Source of the DNA: Halobacterium sp. CBA1132
Lineage (GTDB): Archaea; Halobacteriota; Halobacteria; Halobacteriales; Halobacteriaceae
Length of the DNA stretch: 64,000 nt
Direction of reading: 5' to 3'
Assembly: GCF_001485535.1 (NCBI RefSeq)
Contig: NZ_BCMZ01000001.1
Coordinates: 930,001-994,000 of the forward strand
Shown here: piece after piece, positions 48,085 through 57,903 of the stretch
Layout: every line of letters begins with the position of its first letter
Numbering within the stretch: position 1 is the stretch's first letter
Program-made: the position numbers and the translations under genes
The notes under the pieces: model-generated
What the model saw: only the letters and a program-made list of their open reading frames with translations
What the model was told of the DNA's origin: nothing
Database searches by the model: none

Positions 48085-49908
48085 ATGGCGCACAAGAAAG
48101 AGGAGTGGAAGGACGAGCAGTACGGTGACGAAGTCAGAGAGCAACTCGAAGCGTTCGCCGAGCGCGGGTGGGACGCGATTCCCGAGGAGGAACACGACAA
48201 GTGGTTCTCCCGGTTCAAGTTCTGGGGCGTCTTCCACCAGCGCGGCGGGCAGGAGAGCTACTTCATGATGCGTCTGACCAACTGCGGCGGCGTCCTCGAA
48301 CCCGACCAACTGCGGGCCATCGGCGAGGTCGCTCGCGACTACGCGCACGGGCCCGCCGAGAACCCCGAGTTCGGCAACGGCTGGCTCGACTTCACGACGC
48401 GCCAGTCCATCCAACTGCACTGGCTGAAACTCGAAGACATCCCCGAAATCTGGGAGAAGCTCGAATCGGTCGGCGTCTCCTCGCGCTCGGCGGGCGGCGA
48501 CACGATGCGCAACATCTCCGGGTGTCCGGTCGCCGGGAAGGCCGACGAGTACGTCGAGAGCCGCGACCTCCTCGACGAGATTCAGGAGGGCATTCGCGGG
48601 GACGACGACCTCGCGAACATGCCCCGGAAGTTCAACATCTCGGTGACGGGCTGCCGGCAGGGCTGCGCGCAGGACGCGCTCAACGACATCGGCCTCGAAC
48701 CCGCGCACAAGCTAATCGACACCGATGAGCAGAGCTCATCGAGCAACCGGGAATCGGAGATTCCCGGTGACGGCGAGGAGGTTCGCGGGTTCAACGTCCG
48801 CGTCGGCGGCGGCCTCGGCGGCCGCGAACCGCGCCGCGCTCGCCCGCTCGACCTCTTCGTGACGCGCGAGCAGGCCTACGACACGGTGCGCGCGTTCGTC
48901 GAACTGTACCACGAGGAGGGCAACCGCGAGAACCGCTCGAAGAACCGCGGGCGCTTCTTCGTCGACGACTGGGGCACCGACGAGATTCGGGACGCGCTCG
49001 ACGACCGCCTCGACTTCGAGTTCGAGTCGGCGGGCACGGACTTCCGCGGCGAGTACACGTACAACGCCGGCAAGCCAAGCGAGCGCGGCGCCCACGACCA
49101 CGTCGGCGTCTACGACCAGAAGGACGGGAAGAACTACGTCGGCCTCAACGTCGCGCTCGGTCGGCTGCGCGCCGACGAAGCCATCGAACTCGCGGACCTC
49201 GCCGACGAGTACGGCAGCGGCGAAGTCCGGCTGACGCGCCGGCAAAACCCAATCGTCACGGACGTGCCCGACGACGCGCTCGACGACTTACTCGCGGAGC
49301 CGCTGCTGGGCAAACACGAGCCCGAACCCAACCCCTTCGAGCAGGGCGCGATGGCGTGTACGGGCACGGAGTTCTGCTCGCTCGCGCTCACGGAGACGAA
49401 AGCGCGGATGGCGCGCTTGCTGCGCTGGCTCGGTGACAACGTCGAGGTGCCAGACGACGTCGACCGCATCAAGATGCACTTCTCGGGCTGCACCGCGGAC
49501 TGCGGGCAGGCGATGACCGCGGACATCGGCTTGCAGGGGATGCGCGCTCGGAAGGACGGCGAGATGGTCGAAGCCGTCGACGTCGGCGTCGGCGGCGGCG
49601 TCGGCGAGGAGCCGACGTTCATCGACTGGGTGCGCCAGCGCGTTCCCGCGGACGAACTTCCGGGGATGATTGCGAACCTCGTGCGGGCGTACGCTGCGCT
49701 CCGCGAGGACGGCCAGACGTTCCGCGAGTGGGTGGAGGCGACTGGCCACGAGACCATCGTCGAACTCGCGGAACCCGAGGAGGTCGAAGGGTACACCGAC
49801 CCCTGCCTCTACGACGCCAAGCAGTCGTGGTACCCGTTCGAGGACGGGGACAGTCCGGCGCCGACCGCCGCAGACGGCACGCCGCTGGCCACCGAGAGCG
49901 ATGATTGA
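48085..49908 (+). CDS. nasD: Ferredoxin-dependent assimilatory nitrite reductase
   Basis: 607 aa with the two-fold sirohaem/[4Fe-4S] reductase layout. N-terminal ferrodoxin-like half with RQSIQLHWLK; the cluster cysteines are C425 and C431 (ACTGTEFC) and C469 and C473 (SGCTADC). It reduces nitrite to ammonium with six electrons from ferredoxin. A short Ser/Glu insertion (residues about 214-230) interrupts the middle. It lies between mobA and nasA. Confidence 0.93.
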   Translation: MAHKKEEWKDEQYGDEVREQLEAFAERGWDAIPEEEHDKWFSRFKFWGVFHQRGGQESYFMMRLTNCGGVLEPDQLRAIGEVARDYAHGPAENPEFGNGWLDFTTRQSIQLHWLKLEDIPEIWEKLESVGVSSRSAGGDTMRNISGCPVAGKADEYVESRDLLDEIQEGIRGDDDLANMPRKFNISVTGCRQGCAQDALNDIGLEPAHKLIDTDEQSSSSNRESEIPGDGEEVRGFNVRVGGGLGGREPRRARPLDLFVTREQAYDTVRAFVELYHEEGNRENRSKNRGRFFVDDWGTDEIRDALDDRLDFEFESAGTDFRGEYTYNAGKPSERGAHDHVGVYDQKDGKNYVGLNVALGRLRADEAIELADLADEYGSGEVRLTRRQNPIVTDVPDDALDDLLAEPLLGKHEPEPNPFEQGAMACTGTEFCSLALTETKARMARLLRWLGDNVEVPDDVDRIKMHFSGCTADCGQAMTADIGLQGMRARKDGEMVEAVDVGVGGGVGEEPTFIDWVRQRVPADELPGMIANLVRAYAALREDGQTFREWVEATGHETIVELAEPEEVEGYTDPCLYDAKQSWYPFEDGDSPAPTAADGTPLATESDD

Positions 49909-49999
49909 CGACGCGACGGCCTCGACGGCACCGATGGACGTTGCGCCCGAGCTGTTCGCGGCGAACACCGAGCATCCCGCCGAGGTGGACGACGCGTGA
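49901..49999 (+). CDS. 32-aa ORF bridging nasD and nasA
   Basis: MIDDATASTAPMDVAPELFA..., starting inside the last codons of nasD and ending in TGA overlapping the nasA GTG. Overlaps at both ends argue that it is translated, coupling the two enzymes. No motif; conservation is not known. Confidence 0.45.
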   Translation: MIDDATASTAPMDVAPELFAANTEHPAEVDDA

Positions 50000-52089
50000 G
50001 CGAGCCGGTCCAGACCACGTGCATGCGGTGTGCGGTCGGCTGCGGTCACCTGACCGACCGCGTGGACGCCGGCTACGGCATCGGCACCGTGCGCGGCGAC
50101 GTCACCCACCCCGTCAACCGCGGGCTAGCGTGCTCGCGCGGCGTCGAGGAGACCAAAGACCCCGAGGGAACGTGGCTGACGCGCCCGCTCGTGCGGATGG
50201 ACGGCGACCTCCAGCCGACGACGTGGGACGTGGCGCTCTCCCGCATCGCCAACGAGTTCGGGGCCGCCCTCGACCGCGACCACGACAGCGTCGCGGTACT
50301 GGGGAGCGGCCAGCAGACCAACGAGGCGGCGTACGCGCTCGGGAAGCTCGCCCGCGGCGGGTTCGGGACGCGGTACTACGACGCAAACACGACACTCTGC
50401 ATGGCGAGCGCGGTGACCGCCTACTACGACGCGTTCGGCAGCGACGCGCCGCCGTGCACGTACGACGACATCGAGGACGCGAAGACGCACGTCGTCTGGG
50501 GCGCGAACCCGGCGGTCGCCCACCCGGTGATGTTCCGCTGGATTTCCGAGAGCGCGACCGAAGACGACAGCGAACTCGTCGTCGTGGACCCGGTCGGCAC
50601 GAAGACCGCCCAGCAGGCCGACGACCACGTCGCCTTGGAACCGGGGACGGACCTCGCGCTCGCGCGGGCCGTGCTCGCTCGCGTCGTCGAACGCGGCGAC
50701 GTCGACGAGGAGTTCGTCGCGGACGCGACCACCGGCTTCGAGGAACTCCGCGGCGACCTCCCGGACCCCGAGGCCGCAGCGGCGACTGCCGACGTGGGGA
50801 TGGAGACTGTCGACAAACTCGCGAACGCGTTCGGGGAGTCGACGCTCGTCTACTGGGGGATGGGTGTGAATCAGAGCACGCAGGGGACGGAGACGGCGGG
50901 CGCGCTCGTGGACCTCTGTCTCGCCACCGGGAACCTCGGCCCGGGCACCGGACCGTTCTCGCTGACCGGGCAGGCGAACTCGATGGGGACGCGCGTGTGC
51001 TCCTCGAAGGGGTCGTGGCCGGGGATGCGGTCGTTCACGGACCCCGACGAGCGACAGGTCGTCGCGGACGCGTGGAACGTCCCGGTCGGTCGGCTCCCCG
51101 ACGACCCGGGACCGGGGCCGGTCGGCCTCGTGAACGCTGTCGGCGACGGGCCTGTGGAGGCGGTCTGGACGGTGGCGACGAACCCCGCAGCGGGGCTGCC
51201 GGACGCGTCCGCGGCGCGCGAGCACCTCGAAGACGCGTTCCTCGTCGCACAGGACGCCTTCCACACCGAGACGACGGAACTCGCGGACGTGGTGTTGCCG
51301 GCGGCGACGTGGGGAGAGTCCGACGGGACGACGGTGAACATGGAGCGCCGCGTCTCCCGCGTGCGCGCCGCGTCGGACCTCGTGCCGGACGTGCGCACCG
51401 ACCTCGACATCATCACGACAATCGGCGAGATGCTCGTACCGGGGCTGCTCGGCGACCCCGAACCGCGGGACGTCTTCGACGAACTCGCGGCGCTTACGGC
51501 GGGCACACAGGCGGACCTCTCGGGCATCAGTTACGCGCGCCTCGACGACCAGCAGGCCGTGCGCTGGCCCGCGCCGGACGCCGTCTCGCAGGGCGGCTAC
51601 CGCTACTACGACGACGGCGACTGGTCGTTCGCGACGCCCTCCGGGAAGGCGCGCTTCTCCACGGGGCGCCACGAGGGGCTTCCGGAGCCGACCAGCGAGA
51701 CGTACCCGCTGACACTGACGACTGCGCGCGAGGCCGACGGCTACAACACGGGCGTGCGCTCCCGCGGCGACGACGCGACCGCGAACCCGCTCGCGCGCGT
51801 CAACCCCGACACCATCGAGGCTGCAGACATCTCCACCGAGGCCGACGTCGCGGTCGTCGAGTCCCGGCGCGCGACCGTTCCCGTGCGCGTGACCGCCGAC
51901 GACGCCGTGCCGGCGGGCCTCGTCTGGCTGCCGATTCACCACCCGGAGACGAACGCGCTGACGCTCCCGGAGACGGACCCGCGCTCGGACGAACCGAACT
52001 TCAAGCAGTGCGCCGTGCGCGTCCGGCCCGCCACCGACGAGGCGGCCGCAGGGGCGCTCGGCGACGCGGAAGCCCCCGCCGACGACTGA
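49996..52089 (+). CDS. nasA: Assimilatory nitrate reductase, molybdopterin subunit
   Basis: 697 aa from a GTG. [4Fe-4S] ligands C9, C12, C16 and C46 (CMRCAVGC ... GLAC). Molybdopterin oxidoreductase segments: YYDANTTLCMASAVTAYYDAFG, VVWGANPAVAHPV, GMGVNQSTQGTETAGALVDL, and a C-terminal dinucleotide-binding domain (LPIHHPETNALTLPETDP). It reduces nitrate to nitrite in the cytoplasm; no Tat signal is present, in keeping with the assimilatory type. Confidence 0.93.
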   Translation: MSEPVQTTCMRCAVGCGHLTDRVDAGYGIGTVRGDVTHPVNRGLACSRGVEETKDPEGTWLTRPLVRMDGDLQPTTWDVALSRIANEFGAALDRDHDSVAVLGSGQQTNEAAYALGKLARGGFGTRYYDANTTLCMASAVTAYYDAFGSDAPPCTYDDIEDAKTHVVWGANPAVAHPVMFRWISESATEDDSELVVVDPVGTKTAQQADDHVALEPGTDLALARAVLARVVERGDVDEEFVADATTGFEELRGDLPDPEAAAATADVGMETVDKLANAFGESTLVYWGMGVNQSTQGTETAGALVDLCLATGNLGPGTGPFSLTGQANSMGTRVCSSKGSWPGMRSFTDPDERQVVADAWNVPVGRLPDDPGPGPVGLVNAVGDGPVEAVWTVATNPAAGLPDASAAREHLEDAFLVAQDAFHTETTELADVVLPAATWGESDGTTVNMERRVSRVRAASDLVPDVRTDLDIITTIGEMLVPGLLGDPEPRDVFDELAALTAGTQADLSGISYARLDDQQAVRWPAPDAVSQGGYRYYDDGDWSFATPSGKARFSTGRHEGLPEPTSETYPLTLTTAREADGYNTGVRSRGDDATANPLARVNPDTIEAADISTEADVAVVESRRATVPVRVTADDAVPAGLVWLPIHHPETNALTLPETDPRSDEPNFKQCAVRVRPATDEAAAGALGDAEAPADD

Positions 52090-52132
52090 CGTTCCGGCAG
52101 GCTGGAAGTGCGAACCACGTCACGATTTTCGA

Positions 52133-53065
52133 CTAGTCCGCGTGCTGGGACGACCGTCCGTCGGCGAACCGCCGGAGTTCGGTCCTGATGGCGCGCCACT
52201 TCGCCGCGAGGAAGCCCGCGAGGATGAACACGAACCCGGTGGCAGTCGACACGGTCACTTCCTGTTCGAGGACGAGCCAGCCGGCGAGCGTCGCGAACAC
52301 GGGAATCACGTACTCGATGAAGCTCATCTCGATGGGGCCGAGGTCGTCCAGCAGCGTGAAGTAGAGGAGGAAGCCGCCCACGCCCGCGACGGCGGCGAGG
52401 TACGCGAGCGCCGTCAGCGCGGCGGGCGTCCACGTCGCGGTCGCGAACGACTGGCTGGGGAGCGCGAGCACGGCGACGTGGAGGACGACCGCGCCGACGG
52501 CCATCATCCACGCCTGCGTCGCGAGGAACGGCATGGACGGCGACCGACTGTGCGTGAACACGGCCGCGAGCGCGAACGCGAGCGCCGACGCGAGCACGAG
52601 CGCGACGCCGACGGCGCTGTCTCCGAGGTTCGACGGGTTCGGGTCGGCGATGACGACGACGCCCACGAACCCGAGCACGACGCCGAGCGCGGTGGCGGCG
52701 GTGAACTTCTCGTCCGTAGATACGAGTCGCGTGAGCGCGGGCGTCACGACGGGAACGAGACCCAGCAGGACAGAGGCGACGCCGCCGGTGACGTACTGCT
52801 GGCCGGTGAACAGGAACGCGTGGTGGGCGCCGATGATGAGCGTGCCGCCGACGAGCACGTAGACGTAGTCGTCGCGCGTCCGGGGGCGGAACTGGGTGCC
52901 GGACGCGAGGACGGCGGCGAACAGCAGTGTGGCGGCGACATCGAAGCGGACGGCTGCAAAGGGTACGGCAGGGAGGTCGGCGAGGCCGACATCCGTGGCC
53001 ATGAACGCTGTCCCCCAGATGGCACACAGCAGCAGGAAGCGGCCCGCCGTCCGGTAGCGACTCAT
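52133..53065 (-). CDS. EamA-family (DMT) transporter
   Basis: 310 aa, ten helices in two EamA repeats (first AAVRFDVAATLLFAAVL; second ALAFALAAVFTHSRS). Probably exports a small metabolite; the substrate cannot be told. Convergent with nasA, 43 nt between stops, and not likely part of the nitrate operon. Confidence 0.85.
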   Translation of the reverse strand: MSRYRTAGRFLLLCAIWGTAFMATDVGLADLPAVPFAAVRFDVAATLLFAAVLASGTQFRPRTRDDYVYVLVGGTLIIGAHHAFLFTGQQYVTGGVASVLLGLVPVVTPALTRLVSTDEKFTAATALGVVLGFVGVVVIADPNPSNLGDSAVGVALVLASALAFALAAVFTHSRSPSMPFLATQAWMMAVGAVVLHVAVLALPSQSFATATWTPAALTALAYLAAVAGVGGFLLYFTLLDDLGPIEMSFIEYVIPVFATLAGWLVLEQEVTVSTATGFVFILAGFLAAKWRAIRTELRRFADGRSSQHAD

Positions 53066-53197
53066 TCGGTGTAGGGTCGCCGCCCGACGGTGATATGTGC
53101 GTCGAACCCCGCTTCACGCCAGCGATTGAACGCGCGCGGCGAGGTCGTCGCGCCGCGGCGACGTGAACGTTCGGCTCGCGGCCGCATCGGAGCGCGC

Positions 53198-56100
53198 TCA
53201 GTCGTCTGTCGCCTGTTCGCGGCCGCCCGCTGCGGCCTCGGCGTCGATGTCGCGGCCCGCGGTGCCGCTGTCGTCGGCGACTTCGAACTGCCCGACGAGC
53301 TTCTGCAGGGACTTCGCGGACTGGGAGACGCCCTGGATGCTCGTCGTGACTTCGTCGATGGCCGCGGTCTGCTCTTCGGTCGCGGCGGAGACGTTGCTCG
53401 CCTCGGCGGCGGACTCCTCGCTGACCGCGGACACCTCGTCGACCATCGCGACGACCTCCTCGGTGGAGACCGCTTGGTCCTCCGTGGCGTCGGAAATCTC
53501 CTCGACGCCGCGGCCCGCGTCCGTCACGGCGTCCGCGATGTCGTCGAACATCTCGATGGCGCCCGCGATGGTCTCGGCGCCCGTCTCGACGCGGTGTTGC
53601 ATCGACTGCATGTCCTCGACGGTGTCGTCGGTGCTGTCCTGAATCTCGTCGATGAGCGACTCCACCTCATCGGTGGCGTCGCCGGCTTGCGCCGCCAGCG
53701 TCTTGATTTCGTCCGCGACGACCGCGAAGCCTTCGCCGGCTTCGCCGGCGCGCGCGGCCTCGATGGACGCGTTCAGCGCGAGCAGGTTCGTCTGCTCGGC
53801 GATGTCCGTGATGAGGCCGACAATCTCGTTGATTTCCGTGATGCGGTCGTCGAGTTCTTCGACTTGCTCGACGGCTTGGTCGGCCTCGGACTCGATGGCG
53901 GAGATCTCGTCGGTCGCGTCCGCGGCCTGCTCGCGGCCGCGGTCGGCCAGTTCCACCGCCTCGTTGGCCGTGGCGACTACGTCCTCCGAGGAGGAGGCGA
54001 CTTCTTCGATGGTCGCCGAGAGGTCGTTCATCTCCTGGGACACCGACTGCAGTTGCTCGGTCTGCTGGTCGGCGCCGCTGGCAATCTCCTCGACCGCTTG
54101 AGCGGTCTCCTGGCTCGCGGACTTGATTTCCTCGGCGCTGGCGGCGGTCTCGTCGCTCAGCTCCGCGAACTTGTTAGCGACGTCACGGACTTCCGCGAGG
54201 CTGGCTTCGAGTTCCTCGACGCCGGCTTCGAGGTCCACCATCACGTCCCCGTACTGTCCGGGCAGGTCGGTGTCGATGTCTTGGTCGAGGTCACCGTCCC
54301 GTAGCTGTCGGCTGACCTCGCCCAGTTGGTCGAAGCTCTCCGAGAGCTGGACGACGCCCGCGTCGAGGTCGGCGAGCACGGCGCCGTACTCACCGGGGAG
54401 GTCGGTGTCGACGTCTTGGTCGAGTTCGCCCTCCCGAATCCGGCGGCTGGTGGTGCGAATCTCGCCGAAGCCGGCCTGCAGACGGTCGATGCCGCCGTCG
54501 AGTTCGGTCATGATGGCGCCGAACTCGCCGGGGAGGTCGGTGTCGACGTCTTGGTCGAGTTCACCCCGTTCGAGGCCCGTGCTGACGTCCCGCAGTTGGG
54601 CGACCTGCCGGCGGAGGTTCGACCGCATGTCGTCGAACGCGTCGACGAGTTCGCCCACCTCGTCGTCGGGCGCGTCGATGTCCGTCTCGCCCTCGAAGCG
54701 GCCCTGCGAGAGCGCGGTGGCTTCGTCGCGGATTGCCTCGATGGGCTGCGAGAAGTACCGCGCGGCGTAGTAGCCCAGCGCCACGACGCCGAGGGCGGCG
54801 AGCGCGATGAGGCCGAGCATGAGGTTCCGCGCGTCGGCGGTGCGCTGGTTCAGCGCGTTCCCGAGCGCCGCGGTCGGCCCCGTCACGTCAGTTTCGGGGA
54901 CGACGCCGAGCAGCGCCAACTGCTTGTCGCCGAACTGCAGGGGCGCGTACGCGGCGTAGTAGCTATCGGTCCCGTCCGCAGTCGTCCGCTCGAACATCTG
55001 CATCCCGGTGTCCCCCGAGAGCACAGTCTCGCCCGCGTTCGCGGCGAGCGTCCCGCCGAAGGACTCGCTGGTAACCGAGGCCCCCGACTGCACGACGGAC
55101 TCGTTGGGGTGGCTCAGGACCGTGCCGTCTTGGTTGACGATGGTCAGGTACCCCGAGTCGCCGACCGTGATGGAGGTCACGAGGTCCGAGACGATGCTGT
55201 AGTCGAACTGGAGCGCGACCACGCCGGCGAACTCGCCGTCGTAGTAGACCGGGGTCGAGATGTACACGACTTGCTCGCCGTCGACGGTCTGCACGTCGCT
55301 GACGTGAATCTCGTCGTTCGCGAGGTCTTCGGTGTTCGCGTACCAGTCGGTGTCCGCGTACGACGTGTCCGCAACTGTCTCGGTGGCGACGGTGCCGTCT
55401 TCGGTCCGGTGGGCGCGAACGACGCCGTTCCCGTTCTCGTTCGCGAGCACGATTTCGTCGTACGCCTCCCGCTCCTCGCCGTTCACGGAGACGGTCCGGG
55501 TTTCGAGGTAGCTACGGAACGACTCGCGGATGCCCTCGCGGGCGTTCTCCACGGCGCCGGTCTGTAGCTCGTAGTAGTAGACGTTCGGCGCCAGCACCCA
55601 GTCGAAGTCCTCGTAGTACGTGTACGCGATGAACTTCTCCTCGACGGGGTTTCCCTCCTGCGTGGTGTCCTCCCAGCCGTACTCGGCGACGCCCCAGTCA
55701 TCGCCGCTGCGCACCGCGTCGTTGGACTGGACCGTCTCCTCGATGCCGTCGAAGACCGTGAGGTCGGCGTCCTCGCGCAGGTTGAAGCCGTCTTCGAGAT
55801 TGTGGTGGGCGACGATTTCGGAGTCGAGGTCGGTCACGTACGCGTAGCCGGTGTCACCGATGTACCCCGGCTGGAGCGCGTCGCTGGCGGTCCCGCTGGG
55901 CTCGGTGAAGTCGCCGTCCGTGCCGAACAGTCGCTGCTCGACTTGGCTCTTGACGGTCTCCTGTTCGGACGCGCTGAGTTCGCTCCAACTGTCACCGCCG
56001 TACTCCTGGTCGAGAATCTGCTGTTTCGCCGTCTCGACGGTGCTGTGCATCTGGAGCGCGACGTGGCCGACCTGCCGCTGGCTCTGCTCGCGAATGAGTT

Positions 56101-56386
56101 CCATCTCACCCGCGGTGGACGCCTCGTAGTTCTGCACTGGCGTGGACGCCGCCAGCGACCGGGCGTCGACGCGGCGCACGCTCAGGACGTTCTCGAACTC
56201 GCTCTGCCGGGACTGTACCGTTCCGTTCAGTTCCCCGGTAATCTGGGTTTCGAGTTGCGCGGTGCTCTCTGACTGGGCGTACGACCCGACGGACTCCATG
56301 TTCTGGAGGCCGGCGACGCCGACAACCGACACCGGAATCAGCGAGATAATCAGACAGAGCGCGATGAGTTTCGTTCGAATCTTCAT
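53198..56386 (-). CDS. Methyl-accepting transducer with dCache sensor and repeated HAMP-like units
   Basis: 1062 aa. Helix 1 ([20 protein letters not shown]), a large external sensor (about residues 35-510, dCache type with WYANTEDL and [15 protein letters not shown]), helix 2 ([20 protein letters not shown]), then a HAMP and three more HAMP-like units that each carry [17 protein letters not shown] or a close variant. The signalling hairpin has [25 protein letters not shown]. It would signal through CheA/CheW. The ligand is unknown. Confidence 0.92.
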   Translation of the reverse strand: MKIRTKLIALCLIISLIPVSVVGVAGLQNMESVGSYAQSESTAQLETQITGELNGTVQSRQSEFENVLSVRRVDARSLAASTPVQNYEASTAGEMELIREQSQRQVGHVALQMHSTVETAKQQILDQEYGGDSWSELSASEQETVKSQVEQRLFGTDGDFTEPSGTASDALQPGYIGDTGYAYVTDLDSEIVAHHNLEDGFNLREDADLTVFDGIEETVQSNDAVRSGDDWGVAEYGWEDTTQEGNPVEEKFIAYTYYEDFDWVLAPNVYYYELQTGAVENAREGIRESFRSYLETRTVSVNGEEREAYDEIVLANENGNGVVRAHRTEDGTVATETVADTSYADTDWYANTEDLANDEIHVSDVQTVDGEQVVYISTPVYYDGEFAGVVALQFDYSIVSDLVTSITVGDSGYLTIVNQDGTVLSHPNESVVQSGASVTSESFGGTLAANAGETVLSGDTGMQMFERTTADGTDSYYAAYAPLQFGDKQLALLGVVPETDVTGPTAALGNALNQRTADARNLMLGLIALAALGVVALGYYAARYFSQPIEAIRDEATALSQGRFEGETDIDAPDDEVGELVDAFDDMRSNLRRQVAQLRDVSTGLERGELDQDVDTDLPGEFGAIMTELDGGIDRLQAGFGEIRTTSRRIREGELDQDVDTDLPGEYGAVLADLDAGVVQLSESFDQLGEVSRQLRDGDLDQDIDTDLPGQYGDVMVDLEAGVEELEASLAEVRDVANKFAELSDETAASAEEIKSASQETAQAVEEIASGADQQTEQLQSVSQEMNDLSATIEEVASSSEDVVATANEAVELADRGREQAADATDEISAIESEADQAVEQVEELDDRITEINEIVGLITDIAEQTNLLALNASIEAARAGEAGEGFAVVADEIKTLAAQAGDATDEVESLIDEIQDSTDDTVEDMQSMQHRVETGAETIAGAIEMFDDIADAVTDAGRGVEEISDATEDQAVSTEEVVAMVDEVSAVSEESAAEASNVSAATEEQTAAIDEVTTSIQGVSQSAKSLQKLVGQFEVADDSGTAGRDIDAEAAAGGREQATDD

Positions 56387-56631
56387 TCGCTCGTAGACAC
56401 CCCGCCGGTTCTCGGGCTCGCTGCCGTCCTCGCGGTGGTCGTCGATTCGGCTCCGAGTCGGCCTCTGACATCAGCCATACCCTCCGCGTCGCCATACCCC
56501 GTAGTTAAACCTTCTGCGGGGTTCTTACGTACGATAACCACCGTGGTTTATTTTCGACACGATATCCGCGGATCTCATCTCGCTGAGAGATTCGACAGAA
56601 CGTACATACCGCTCCACGCGGATTTCGAGAC

Positions 56632-57903
56632 ATGGACGAGTTCGACGCGTCCCGCGCGGCCGCACAGATGCGGGACGCCGACGCGTCGCTGACGGGACTC
56701 CGCGAGCGATTCTCCGTGCCCGATGGCACCGTCTACGTGGACGGGAACAGTCTCGGCGTACACGGACAGGACGCCGCCGCGGCCCTCGAACGCGCCGTCG
56801 ACCAGTGGAAGCAGTTAGGTATCGAGGGGTGGACGGAGGCCGAGCCGCCGTGGTTCGACTACGGCGAGCGCCTCGGCGACCGGCTCGCCGGCATCGTCGG
56901 CGCGAAGCCGGCCGAGTGCGTCGCCGCCAACGCCACGACGGTGAACATCCACGCGCTCGTCGGCACGTTCCTCGACGCCGCCGACGGCACCGAAGTCGTC
57001 GTCAACGAACTCGACTTCCCGACGGACCACTACGCGATTCGCTCCCAGTTGCGTGCGCGCGGCCTCGACCCCGCCGACAACCTCGTCGTCGTCGAGAGCG
57101 AGGACGGCCGCACGATAGCGGTCGAGGAAATCGCGGACGCCGTGACTGACGACACCGCTATCGTGTTCATGCCGTCGGTGCTGTACCGGAGCGGGCAACT
57201 GCTCGACGTCGAAGGCATCGTCGACGTCGCCCACGTTCACGACGCGTTCGCGGGGTTCGACCTCGCGCACTCCGTCGGCGTCGTCGACCACGACCTCCAC
57301 TTCGACGGCGTGGACTTCGCGGTGTGGTGTAGCTACAAGTACCTCAACGCCGGCCCGGGCGCAATCGGCGGCCTCTACGTCCACGAGGACCACTTCGGCT
57401 TGCGGCCGTCGATGGCGGGATGGTGGGGGAACGCCGACGACACCCAGTTCGACCTCGCCGCCGAGTTCGACCCCGCACGCGGCGCCGCAGCCTACCAAAT
57501 CGGGACCGTCCCGGTGTTCGCCGCGGCGCCGCTGTTCGGCGCGCTCGACGTCACCGAAGCCGCCGGCATCGGCGCGCTCCGCGACCGCTCAATCGAGTTG
57601 ACGCGCTACCTCGTCAGCCTCGTCGACGAACGCCTCCCCGAGTGCGCCGTCGGCACGCCCCGCGAAGCCGAACGCCGCGGCGGCCACGTCGCCGTCGAAC
57701 ACCCCGAGGCCGGGAAACTGAGCCGCGCGCTCCGGGACCGCGGCGTCGTCGTGGACTTCCGGCCGCCGAACGTCGTGCGCGTCGCGCCCTCCCCGTACTA
57801 CGTCGGCTTCGAGGACGTGTGGCTCGCCGTCGACGAGATTCGCGAAATTCTGGACGCCGACGCCCACCACGCGTACGGCGACGGCGACGAACAAGTGACC
57901 TGA
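56632..57903 (+). CDS. kynU: Kynureninase
   Basis: 423 aa, PLP fold-type I. VYVDGNSLGVHGQDAA (substrate/phosphate loop), LDFPTDHYAIRSQL, VHDAFAGFDLAHSVGV (Asp contacts) and WCSYKYLNAGPGAIGG with the PLP-binding Lys236. It cleaves kynurenine to anthranilate and alanine in tryptophan breakdown. No other kyn gene lies in the window; the upstream AT-rich gap (56500-56600) has a TATA-like GGTTTATTTTC. Confidence 0.9.
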   Translation: MDEFDASRAAAQMRDADASLTGLRERFSVPDGTVYVDGNSLGVHGQDAAAALERAVDQWKQLGIEGWTEAEPPWFDYGERLGDRLAGIVGAKPAECVAANATTVNIHALVGTFLDAADGTEVVVNELDFPTDHYAIRSQLRARGLDPADNLVVVESEDGRTIAVEEIADAVTDDTAIVFMPSVLYRSGQLLDVEGIVDVAHVHDAFAGFDLAHSVGVVDHDLHFDGVDFAVWCSYKYLNAGPGAIGGLYVHEDHFGLRPSMAGWWGNADDTQFDLAAEFDPARGAAAYQIGTVPVFAAAPLFGALDVTEAAGIGALRDRSIELTRYLVSLVDERLPECAVGTPREAERRGGHVAVEHPEAGKLSRALRDRGVVVDFRPPNVVRVAPSPYYVGFEDVWLAVDEIREILDADAHHAYGDGDEQVT

